Assembly: GCA_002421565.1 (NCBI GenBank)
Contig: DIKC01000116.1
Location: forward strand, 220-13,024
Source of the DNA: Desulfobulbaceae bacterium UBA5628
Lineage (GTDB): Bacteria; Desulfobacterota; Desulfobulbia; Desulfobulbales; Desulfurivibrionaceae
Length of the DNA stretch: 12,805 nucleotides
Reading direction: 5' to 3'
Of the stretch, positions 7,233-12,805 are shown one piece after another (within the stretch, counting starts at the first letter, position 1; each line of letters opens with the position of its first letter). The translations under genes and the position numbers were made by a program. The notes under the pieces were generated by a model. That model did no database searches, had not been told where the DNA came from, and was given only the letters and a program-made list of their open reading frames with translations.

Positions 7233-7804
7233 TGTCTTTTGCCCGTTATCAACCGGATTTTTTGCAGAATTTACGGCGTTTGCAACTGCCGCTGGCCGCC
7301 GCCGAGGTGGCGGAATTGAAGGCCGGCGATCTGGTCAGCCTGAACGGGCCGCTTTATACCGGCCGGGATCAGACCCATCGCCGCCTTTGCGCCCTGCTGG
7401 AGGCCGGGGAACCCCTGCCGGTGGATCTGGCCGGACAACTGCTCTATTACGTGGGGCCGACTCCGGCCCCGCCCGGCCGGGTGATCGGGGCGGCCGGGCC
7501 CACCACCAGCTACCGGATGGATGCCTACACCCCCCAACTGCTGGCCCTGGGCTTGCGGGCCAGCATGGGCAAGGGGCCGCGTTCGCCCGAGGTGCGACAG
7601 GCGATGCTCAAGGCGGGGGCGGTTTATTTTGCCGCCATCGGCGGGGCCGGGGCGCTGCTCTCTCGTTGCATCAAAAAAAGCGAGCTGGTGGCCTTTGCCG
7701 ATGCCGGCCCGGAGGCGATGTTTCGCTTTGAGGTGGAGGACTTTCCGGCGGTGGTGATAAACGATCTGGCCGGTCGTGATTTTTACGAACTGACCAAAAA
7801 GTAG
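7232..7804 (+). CDS. Fumarate hydratase class I, beta subunit (TtdB/FumA C-terminal type)
   Basis: A 190-residue partner of the preceding subunit, forming the swivelling domain that completes the active site of two-chain class I fumarases or tartrate dehydratases. Family motifs seen are LKAGDLVSLNGPLYTGRDQTHRR (29-51), GRVIGAAGPTTSYRMD (82-97), SMGKGPRSPEV (111-121), AAIGGAGALL and VEDFPAVVINDLAGRDFY near the C-terminus. The start is ATG 7232, where alpha stop and beta start share one base (TGATG), so translation is coupled and subunit amounts matched. The same frame stays open far upstream into the alpha gene, but that part is only a shadow. The gene ends 7 bases before the ctpA stop on the other strand, with no room for a dedicated terminator. 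Confidence 0.9.
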   Translation: MSFARYQPDFLQNLRRLQLPLAAAEVAELKAGDLVSLNGPLYTGRDQTHRRLCALLEAGEPLPVDLAGQLLYYVGPTPAPPGRVIGAAGPTTSYRMDAYTPQLLALGLRASMGKGPRSPEVRQAMLKAGAVYFAAIGGAGALLSRCIKKSELVAFADAGPEAMFRFEVEDFPAVVINDLAGRDFYELTKK

Positions 7805-7811
7805 ACGCGCT

Positions 7812-9182
7812 TTATTGCTTGAGGCCGCCGAACACCTTGAGGCCCTTGAGCAGCATCAGAGCGGTCTGTAACTGCCGATCCTCGGCGTCCTCTTCCGGAA
7901 TGGCGGTGGGGGCGCTCTCTTCCTGACGTTCCTCAATTTTTCCCGGTTTTTCCGTCCCCTTAGCCGGTTCCTTCTGCTCAATGGTTTCCTGGCCGTTGGG
8001 AATATGGTGCTTGAGGTCTTTTTCCCGGATCACCGGCCGTTTGGCGGTCGGGGTGCCGTTTGCTTCGCTGACTATTTCAGGGTTGCGTACCACCACGTCC
8101 GGCTCTATCCCCTTGGCCTGGATCGATTTGCCGCTGGGGGTGTAGTAGCGGGCGGTGGTCAACCGCAGGCCGGCTCCGTCGTTCATCGGGATGATAGTCT
8201 GTACCGAGCCCTTGCCAAAGGTCTGCACCCCGAGGATCAGGGCCCGCTTGTGATCCTGGAGGGCTCCGGCCACGATTTCCGAGGCGCTGGCGCTTCCTTC
8301 GTTGACCAGCACCACGATCGGGAAGGCATGGCTCTCGCCGTTTTTCTCCGCCTCGAAGAGCATGTTCTGGTCCTTGAGCCGGCCTTTGGTGGAGACGATT
8401 ACGCCTTTGTCCAGGAAAACATCGGCCATCTGTACCGCTTGGTCCAGGAGGCCGCCGGGGTTGTTGCGGAGATCGAGCACCAGCCCCTGGATTTTTCCCT
8501 CTTTCGCCAGTTCGCTCAAAGCGCTCTTGAAATCGCGGGTGGTCTTGGCCTGGAAGTTGCTGATCCGGATGTAGGCGTAGCCCGGCTCCAGCAGCCGCGA
8601 CTTGACGCTGTGAATCGGGATCACGTCGCGGATGATGGCGATATCTTTCATCTCCACCCAGCCTTCCCGGTGGATGGAGACGGTCACTTCCGAGCCCTTG
8701 GGGCCGCGCAGCCTTTTCACCGCTTCGATCAGGGAGATATCCTTGGTCGATTCGCCGTTGATCCGAAGGATTTTATCGCCGGCCTTAAGCCCCTTTTGAA
8801 AGGCCGGGGTGCCCTCGATGGGTGATACCACGGTCAGCACTCCGTCCCGGATGGTGATTTCAATGCCGATGCCGGTGAAGCTGCCCTTGGTTTCGACCTG
8901 TAATTCCTTGTAATCCTCCGGCTTCATGAACGAGGAGTGGGGGTCGAGGGTGGCGAGCATCCCCCGGATGGCGCCGTCCATGATCTCTTCGATCTTGACC
9001 TCTTCCACGTAGTTTTCCTGCACCAGGTGGAGGACGTTGGCAAAGGTTTCCAGTTGTTTGTAGGTTTCTTCCGGTTTGGCCGCCACCCCGGTCAGGGGTT
9101 GCCAGATAGCCAGGGCCAGAAAGAAGGCGCCGCCCAGCAGGGGCAGGGCCAGTTTGGTGAGCAGGGATTTTTTTGCTTGCAT
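7812..9182 (-). CDS. ctpA: Carboxy-terminal processing protease, S41 family (CtpA)
   Basis: A 456-residue periplasmic serine protease of the C-terminal processing type. It starts with a basic, hydrophobic signal/anchor segment (about 7-30, MQAKKSLLTK then LALPLLGGAFFLALA). An N-terminal helical region with LDPHSSFM follows, then a PDZ domain at about 95-180 (GIGIEI...GLKAGDKILRING), then the S41 catalytic core with DLRNNPGG (237-244). The Ser-Lys dyad is Ser299 in EGSASASEI and Lys324 in FGKGSVQ, 25 residues apart as in E. coli Prc and B. subtilis CtpB; Gln328 is kept. Residues from about 370 form a charged, Glu/Lys/Pro-rich tail, then a short helical end. It is last in the ftsE-ftsX-envC unit, 89 bases after envC, and may trim or degrade cell-wall enzymes; that role is inferred from context. 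Confidence 0.94.
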   Translation of the reverse strand: MQAKKSLLTKLALPLLGGAFFLALAIWQPLTGVAAKPEETYKQLETFANVLHLVQENYVEEVKIEEIMDGAIRGMLATLDPHSSFMKPEDYKELQVETKGSFTGIGIEITIRDGVLTVVSPIEGTPAFQKGLKAGDKILRINGESTKDISLIEAVKRLRGPKGSEVTVSIHREGWVEMKDIAIIRDVIPIHSVKSRLLEPGYAYIRISNFQAKTTRDFKSALSELAKEGKIQGLVLDLRNNPGGLLDQAVQMADVFLDKGVIVSTKGRLKDQNMLFEAEKNGESHAFPIVVLVNEGSASASEIVAGALQDHKRALILGVQTFGKGSVQTIIPMNDGAGLRLTTARYYTPSGKSIQAKGIEPDVVVRNPEIVSEANGTPTAKRPVIREKDLKHHIPNGQETIEQKEPAKGTEKPGKIEERQEESAPTAIPEEDAEDRQLQTALMLLKGLKVFGGLKQ

Positions 9183-9208
9183 GATGACGGTATCCAGGGA
9201 CGGTTATT

Positions 9209-9228
9209 ATTTTATAATGATAAATTAT
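9209..9228 (-). promoter_or_regulatory. AT-rich patch before ctpA, possible internal promoter
   Basis: The 89-base gap between envC and ctpA has a marked AT-rich core. Read on the minus strand it contains TATAAA (9216-9211), a plausible -10 box 28 bases before the ctpA ATG, but no recognisable -35 at normal spacing. It also holds a small inverted repeat ATAAT-GATAA-ATTAT at 9214-9228. Either a weak internal promoter or an mRNA-processing site would fit; the call is weak. Confidence 0.25.
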
Positions 9229-9271
9229 CGCTATCCTAGCACGGCGGCGGCCAGATCGCTACTACTGATTA

Positions 9272-10474
9272 CTACGGGGCGCCGATCTTCAGTCCGGCGT
9301 TGTTGATCCAGCGCAAGGGGTCTTCCGGTTGGGTGCCCCGGCGGATTTCAAAGTGGAGGCCCTCGCCGAGCAGACCGGGCTGGTCGCTCATCAGGCCGAT
9401 GGTCTCGCCCTGCCGCACCTTGTCGCCCTCTTTCTTGAACAGTTCGGCCAGGCGGGATACCAGGCTGTAATACTGGCCGCCGTGGTCGATGATCAGGAGA
9501 TTGCCGTAGCCGCGCATGGCCCCGGCATAGACCACGGCGCCGTGGTAGATGGCGCGCACCTCCGCCCCTGGTTCGGTTTTGATGTCGATGCCGTTCGAGA
9601 CGGCGGCGACCCCGAACTGGTTGTGGCGGCTCTTGCCGAAGCGGGCGGTAACGGCGCCGGGGGCCGGCGGCGGCAGCAGGCCCTGGTGGGCGGCAAAGGT
9701 GTCCGGGGCGCCGGGTTTGCGTTTTTTGGGCAGGGAGGAAGGGACGGCCGGGGTTGATTCCGGCTTGAATTTGCCGATGGCGGCGGTCAACTCCTTGGCT
9801 GCCTGCTCGATTTCCTTGAGGGCCTGCAGGTAAAGGGCCTTCTCGGTCTTGACCCGCCGCAGCAGTTCGTTTCTCTCCTGGCGGGTTCGGGTCAGTTCCG
9901 CTTCCTGTTCTGCCACCGTCCGCATCGCTTCGAGCAGGCGCTCTTTTTCCGCGGCCAGCCGTTGTTCCGCCGCCCGCAGATGGGCGACCTTGGCCCGGTA
10001 TTGACGGGTGCTTTCCTGGTCATGGCTAAGCACGGCCGCGAAATTTTCCTGGAAAGAGAGTAGTTCCGGCAGGGTTTCCGCCGCAAAGACGATGTTGAGC
10101 ACTCCCATCGGCCCCGTTCGGGCATAGGCGGCCAGCCGTTTTTCAATATGGGGCCGGGCCGCTTCCCGATCCGCCTCGGCCGCCTCCATCTCCATCTGTT
10201 GTTCCGCCAGCCGTTCTTCCTGGGCGCTCAATTCCCGGCGCAGGTCAGCCAGTTTTTGCCGTTCTTCCCGCACCTGTTTTTCCAGCCGGGACAGTTCATT
10301 CAGGAGATTTTTTTCCTGCCGACGGGTGGCCTCCACCCGGCTGCGCTGTTCCTTCACCCCTTGTTGCAGCCGTTGCAGTTTTTGCTGGGAATCCTGGGCC
10401 ACCGGTTCGGCCGCGAGCAAAGGAGACGCGGCCAGAACCAGGAAGATGGTCAGGACAAGCAGGGACCGACCCAT
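9272..10474 (-). CDS. envC: EnvC-like murein hydrolase activator: coiled coil plus degenerate LytM (M23) domain
   Basis: A 400-residue periplasmic protein from ATG 10474, chosen because it opens with a signal peptide (MGRSLLVLTIFLVLAASPLLAA); the open frame runs 52 codons further upstream, inside ftsX, but that stretch is not protein-like. Residues 25-230 are long heptad-type helices rich in Glu, Arg, Gln and Leu, broken near 110-150 as in EnvC. A Pro-rich linker follows, then an M23/LytM fold (about 272-392). That fold is degenerate: the HxxxD zinc motif reads NGID (Asn294, Asp297), the YxHL histidine is Arg341, and HxH reads G-L-H (His374 kept). As in E. coli EnvC this suggests an amidase activator rather than an enzyme. 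It starts 2 bases after the ftsX stop, matching the known FtsEX-EnvC partnership. The ribosome-binding site is weak, so coupling to ftsX is likely. Confidence 0.85.
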   Translation of the reverse strand: MGRSLLVLTIFLVLAASPLLAAEPVAQDSQQKLQRLQQGVKEQRSRVEATRRQEKNLLNELSRLEKQVREERQKLADLRRELSAQEERLAEQQMEMEAAEADREAARPHIEKRLAAYARTGPMGVLNIVFAAETLPELLSFQENFAAVLSHDQESTRQYRAKVAHLRAAEQRLAAEKERLLEAMRTVAEQEAELTRTRQERNELLRRVKTEKALYLQALKEIEQAAKELTAAIGKFKPESTPAVPSSLPKKRKPGAPDTFAAHQGLLPPPAPGAVTARFGKSRHNQFGVAAVSNGIDIKTEPGAEVRAIYHGAVVYAGAMRGYGNLLIIDHGGQYYSLVSRLAELFKKEGDKVRQGETIGLMSDQPGLLGEGLHFEIRRGTQPEDPLRWINNAGLKIGAP

Positions 10475-10476
10475 GT

Positions 10477-11364
10477 TCAAATCCGCAGGAATTTTCTGAC
10501 CGCCACCAGGCTGCTGCCGGCGCAAAGCAGGGCGCAGGCGGCAATAAGCAGGCCGATCAGGGGGAGCGGGAGAAACTCGAGGGAAAAGAGACCCAGCATG
10601 CCGGGGCCACCGAAGCGGGTGGTGATCCACTCAAAGAGAAAAAAGAGGGCGGCGCAGCCCAGGCCGGAGCCGAACACCCCCTGGAAAAGGCCCTCCATCA
10701 GGAAGGGGGTGCGGATATAGGCATTGCTCGCCCCCAATAGCCGGAGGACTTCCAGTTCCTCCCGGCGGGCGCTGACCGTCAGCCGGATGGTGTAGGAGAC
10801 GATAAATACCATGCTCAGCACCAGCAGGGCGGCGCTGACCAGGACGATGATTTGCAATAAACGGGTGAAGGCTCCGAAGCGTTGCAGCCATTCCCGGCCG
10901 TACTGAACCTTGGTCGCCCCCGGCAGGGTGGCGAGATAACCGGCCAGTTGTTCGACGGCGGCCAGATCGCTCATGGTCCGGCGGGGAAAGACCTCGATCG
11001 CCGGGGGGAGGAAGTCGGCCCCAAGATCATCCAGCACGTCCCGTTCGTCCCCCAGTTGGGCGGCCAGCCGGTTGAAGGCCTGGTCGCGGGAGATGAAGAG
11101 TACCCGCTCCACCTCCCCGAATTCCCTGATTCGCTGCTCGATCCGGGCTTGCAGTTCCGGGGCGAGTTCATCCTCCAGATAGACGGTCAGCCGGATATCG
11201 TTGGTCAGCCGCTGGCCGGCTGCCAGCATATTGAGATGGATCAGGAGGAAAAAGGCAAAGAGGAGGACGGAGAAGATTACGGTGATCAGGGTCATCACCT
11301 GGGTGGCCCAGGTGCGTCCCAGGTTGCGGCCGGTCTGCTGGAGGATGGCGGCGATTCTGGTCAT
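10477..11364 (-). CDS. ftsX: Cell division protein FtsX (ABC-type permease-like subunit)
   Basis: A 295-residue inner-membrane protein with the FtsX layout: a cytoplasmic N-terminus, TM1 at about 22-46, a large periplasmic loop (about 50-165), then TM2 (169-193), TM3 (223-246) and TM4 (265-288). The cytoplasmic piece RREELEVLRLLGASNAYIRTPF between TM2 and TM3 is the family hallmark that contacts FtsE. The periplasmic loop holds the IRLTVYLEDE start typical of FtsX extracellular domains, the part that docks EnvC-type activators. FtsEX sits at the division ring and, through ATP turnover in FtsE, switches septal peptidoglycan hydrolysis on. The ATG overlaps the ftsE stop by 4 bases and has GGAGG on the minus strand (11376-11372), 7 bases ahead. 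envC follows after 2 bases. Confidence 0.94.
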   Translation of the reverse strand: MTRIAAILQQTGRNLGRTWATQVMTLITVIFSVLLFAFFLLIHLNMLAAGQRLTNDIRLTVYLEDELAPELQARIEQRIREFGEVERVLFISRDQAFNRLAAQLGDERDVLDDLGADFLPPAIEVFPRRTMSDLAAVEQLAGYLATLPGATKVQYGREWLQRFGAFTRLLQIIVLVSAALLVLSMVFIVSYTIRLTVSARREELEVLRLLGASNAYIRTPFLMEGLFQGVFGSGLGCAALFFLFEWITTRFGGPGMLGLFSLEFLPLPLIGLLIAACALLCAGSSLVAVRKFLRI

Positions 11365-12089
11365 ACCGTTTCCTCCCGAAAGGCTTGGGCTTGGGCCGTG
11401 TTTGCGGTCAGTTCGCTCAACTCGCCCTGGGCGAGCTTGAGAACCCGGTGGTCGGAATGGCGGTAAAGGGAGGCGTCATGGGTGGCCACGATCACGGCGC
11501 TGCCGGCGGCGGCCAGGTTTTTGAAAAGCTCGACCACCAGGCCGGCGGCGCCCTCATCCAGGTTGCCGGTGGGTTCGTCGGCCAGTAGCAGGGAGGGGGA
11601 GTTGGCCGCCGCCCGGGCCAGGGCGACCCGTTGCTGTTCCCCCCGGGAGAGATTTTCCACCTTTTGATCGCTTTTGTCAGCGATTCCCAATCCCTCCAGC
11701 AGTTCCCGCACCCGTTGCCGGATCAGGCGTCTTTTCTGATAGGCGACCTCAAGGGGCATGGCCACGTTCTGAAAGGCGGTGAGCCGGGGCAAAAGGCGAA
11801 AATCCTGATAGGCGACGCCGATTTTTTGACGCAGTCGCTGCATTTCTCCCGCCCGCAAACGGGAAAGATCCCGGCCGGCCACTACCACCATCCCCTTGCT
11901 CGGGGTCTCCAAATTGCAGATCATTTTCAGCATGGTGGTCTTGCCCGCCCCGCTATGGCCGGTGAGATAGACGATTTCACCCGGTTGGACGGCGAGGGAG
12001 ATATCCTTGAGGGCGGTCACGTCCGGCGGATAGATTTTGCTCAGGCGGATGCATTCGACCAGGGCCGAGGATGGGGGGGTGTCTGACAT
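11361..12089 (-). CDS. ftsE: Cell division ATP-binding protein FtsE
   Basis: A 242-residue ABC ATPase. Visible are Walker A GHSGAGKT (44-51), the Q-loop Gln95 in AYQDFRLLPRLTAFQNVAMPL (a stretch very typical of FtsE), the signature LSRGEQQR (147-154), Walker B LLLADEPTGNLD with catalytic Glu172, and the H-loop His204 in VATHD. FtsE dimerises under FtsX at the septum and powers the conformational signal to the periplasmic activator. Compared with common FtsE proteins it has about ten extra residues before the first strand (MSDTPPSSAL) and a short tail after about residue 225. No strong ribosome-binding site precedes the ATG, which is unusual for the first gene of a unit. It is the first gene of ftsE-ftsX-envC-ctpA and is divergent from the sigma54 activator. 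Confidence 0.93.
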   Translation of the reverse strand: MSDTPPSSALVECIRLSKIYPPDVTALKDISLAVQPGEIVYLTGHSGAGKTTMLKMICNLETPSKGMVVVAGRDLSRLRAGEMQRLRQKIGVAYQDFRLLPRLTAFQNVAMPLEVAYQKRRLIRQRVRELLEGLGIADKSDQKVENLSRGEQQRVALARAAANSPSLLLADEPTGNLDEGAAGLVVELFKNLAAAGSAVIVATHDASLYRHSDHRVLKLAQGELSELTANTAQAQAFREETV

Positions 12090-12126
12090 GGCTGGCGGCT
12101 GCTTTTCTAATGGTTAATGGCGAAAA

Positions 12127-12156
12127 AATATAACCGCAAAATACTGCAACTGAAAA
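12127..12156 (-). promoter_or_regulatory. Candidate sigma70-type promoter for ftsE-ftsX-envC(-ctpA)
   Basis: On the minus strand, TTTTCA (12156-12151, 4 of 6 to TTGACA) and TATATT (12132-12127, 5 of 6 to TATAAT) are separated by 18 bases. Transcription would begin near 12120, leaving a leader of about 30 bases before the ftsE ATG at 12089. The match is moderate; the AT-rich setting and correct placement are the main support. Confidence 0.35.
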
Positions 12157-12160
12157 AAAA

Positions 12161-12190
12161 TTGACACTCTTTTCACGGTTATTGTATACA
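12161..12190 (+). promoter_or_regulatory. Candidate sigma70-type promoter for the sigma54 activator gene
   Basis: TTGACA at 12161-12166 is a perfect -35. TATACA at 12185-12190 (4 of 6) follows at 18 bases, or GTATAC at 17. The -10 region is part of an 8-base palindrome TGTATACA (12183-12190). Transcription would start near 12197, about 43 bases before ATG 12240. Confidence 0.5.
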
Positions 12191-12239
12191 CCTATGAACA
12201 TAACTTCTGAAATTTATTAAAAGAAAAGTCAAGAGCCGA

Positions 12240-12805
12240 ATGAAATCCATGCCTGCGAAAAAGCCAGCGACTACGGAAAACCCCGAAGAAGCAACGGGAT
12301 GCGAGGCGATTGTCGGCGACAGTGCCCGGATTCGTAAGGTTTTCACCCTGATCCGCAAAGTGGCCGATGCCGACACCACGGTTCTGATCCGGGGAGAATC
12401 CGGTACCGGCAAGGAGCTGGTGGCCCAGGCCCTTCACCGGGCCGGCAACCGCCGCAACGGGCCTTTTGTGGCGGTCAATTGCGGCGCCATTCCAGGGGAA
12501 TTGCTGGAGAGCGAACTGTTCGGCCACGAGCGGGGCGCCTTCACCCACGCGGTGCGCACCCGTCAGGGCCGTTTCGAGCTGGCCGACGGCGGCACCGTCT
12601 TTCTTGATGAAATCGCGGAAATGAGCCCCATGCTTCAAGTCAAGCTGTTGCGGGTGCTCCAGGAGAAAAAATTCGAACGGATCGGCGGCACCCGTACCAT
12701 CGAGTCCGATTTCCGGGTGGTGGCCGCCACCAACCGCGATCTGGAAGATGCGGTGCGGGAAGGGCGCTTCCGGGAGGATCTTTACTACCGGCTCAACGTC
12801 ATTCC
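12240..12805 (+). CDS. Sigma54-dependent transcriptional activator (enhancer-binding AAA+ protein), truncated by the window end
   Basis: The first 188 residues of a bacterial enhancer-binding protein; the frame is still open at the last base. The sigma54-interaction AAA+ domain begins almost at once ([19 protein letters not shown] from about 24). Walker A is GESGTGKE (52-59), the sigma54-contact loop is GAFTHA (99-104) where the usual motif is GAFTGA, Walker B is TVFLDE (119-124), and [10 protein letters not shown] follows near the cut. Only about 22 mostly polar residues precede the AAA+ domain, so there is no receiver, GAF or PAS domain at the N-terminus; PspF-like activators share this. 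ATG 12240 is preferred over in-frame ATG 12249, although neither has a strong ribosome-binding site (AAGAG at 12231-12235); an in-frame stop at 12201-12203 rules out a longer N-terminus. A DNA-binding Fis-type helix would be expected beyond the window. Target genes are unknown. Confidence 0.9.
   Translation, partial: MKSMPAKKPATTENPEEATGCEAIVGDSARIRKVFTLIRKVADADTTVLIRGESGTGKELVAQALHRAGNRRNGPFVAVNCGAIPGELLESELFGHERGAFTHAVRTRQGRFELADGGTVFLDEIAEMSPMLQVKLLRVLQEKKFERIGGTRTIESDFRVVAATNRDLEDAVREGRFREDLYYRLNVI

Noticed and set aside
10475..10630. N-terminal extension of the EnvC-like frame by 52 codons
   Set aside because: It runs inside ftsX, has no family resemblance, and would bury the clear signal peptide that begins at ATG 10474.
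1..12805. Search for CRISPR arrays, tRNA or rRNA genes, transposases, long direct repeats or attachment sites
   Set aside because: Nothing of this kind was seen. Nearly all of the window is explained by recognised protein genes of similar base composition.

Overview
The window is an ordinary-looking, GC-rich stretch of bacterial chromosome. It is densely packed with housekeeping, motility and cell-division genes, and nothing in it looks like a mobile element, phage, CRISPR array or RNA gene. Best guess for the host is a motile Gram-negative of the Desulfobacterota / former Deltaproteobacteria. The reasons are the ftsE-ftsX-envC-ctpA order, a two-subunit [4Fe-4S] fumarase, PomAB-like stator proteins, a PilZ protein with a helical insert, and a sigma54 activator with a GAFTHA loop. 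This placement is inference from gene style and cannot be proved from one window. No gap without a gene exceeds about 150 bases.

Layout. (1) Positions 1-3288, plus strand: the end of rlmE, then yebC, ruvC, ruvA and ruvB, which are translation/rRNA functions followed by the complete RuvABC Holliday-junction set. ruvC appears to start at a CTG codon that overlaps the yebC stop. ruvA and ruvB overlap by 4 bases. (2) 3324-4160: panB, a stand-alone pantothenate gene with no panC or panD beside it. (3) 4212-6375: motA, motB and a PilZ-domain gene, a flagellar stator plus a probable c-di-GMP effector. A perfect sigma28 (FliA) -10 box lies in the last codons of panB, about 55 bases before motA. (4) 6396-7804: the alpha and beta subunits of a class I fumarase, closely spaced behind the PilZ gene and overlapping each other by one base, so they may be read through from the motility promoter.

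(5) The minus strand then takes over: ctpA (7812-9182), envC-like (9272-10474), ftsX (10477-11364) and ftsE (11361-12089), read leftwards from ftsE. This unit couples the divisome to septal peptidoglycan hydrolysis: the ABC-type FtsEX complex relays its state to a periplasmic coiled-coil/LytM activator, with a carboxy-terminal processing protease at the end of the unit. It converges on the fumarase genes with only 7 bases between stop codons and no visible terminator. (6) A 150-base AT-rich divergent region (12090-12239) holds a back-to-back promoter pair. It separates ftsE from a plus-strand sigma54-dependent activator (12240 to the window end, truncated) that carries no receiver domain in front of its AAA+ module.

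I found no clearly undescribed system. The points most worth a second look are the sigma28 site that links panB, motAB, pilZ and possibly fumarase; the CTG start of ruvC; the GAFTHA activator; and the divergent promoters.
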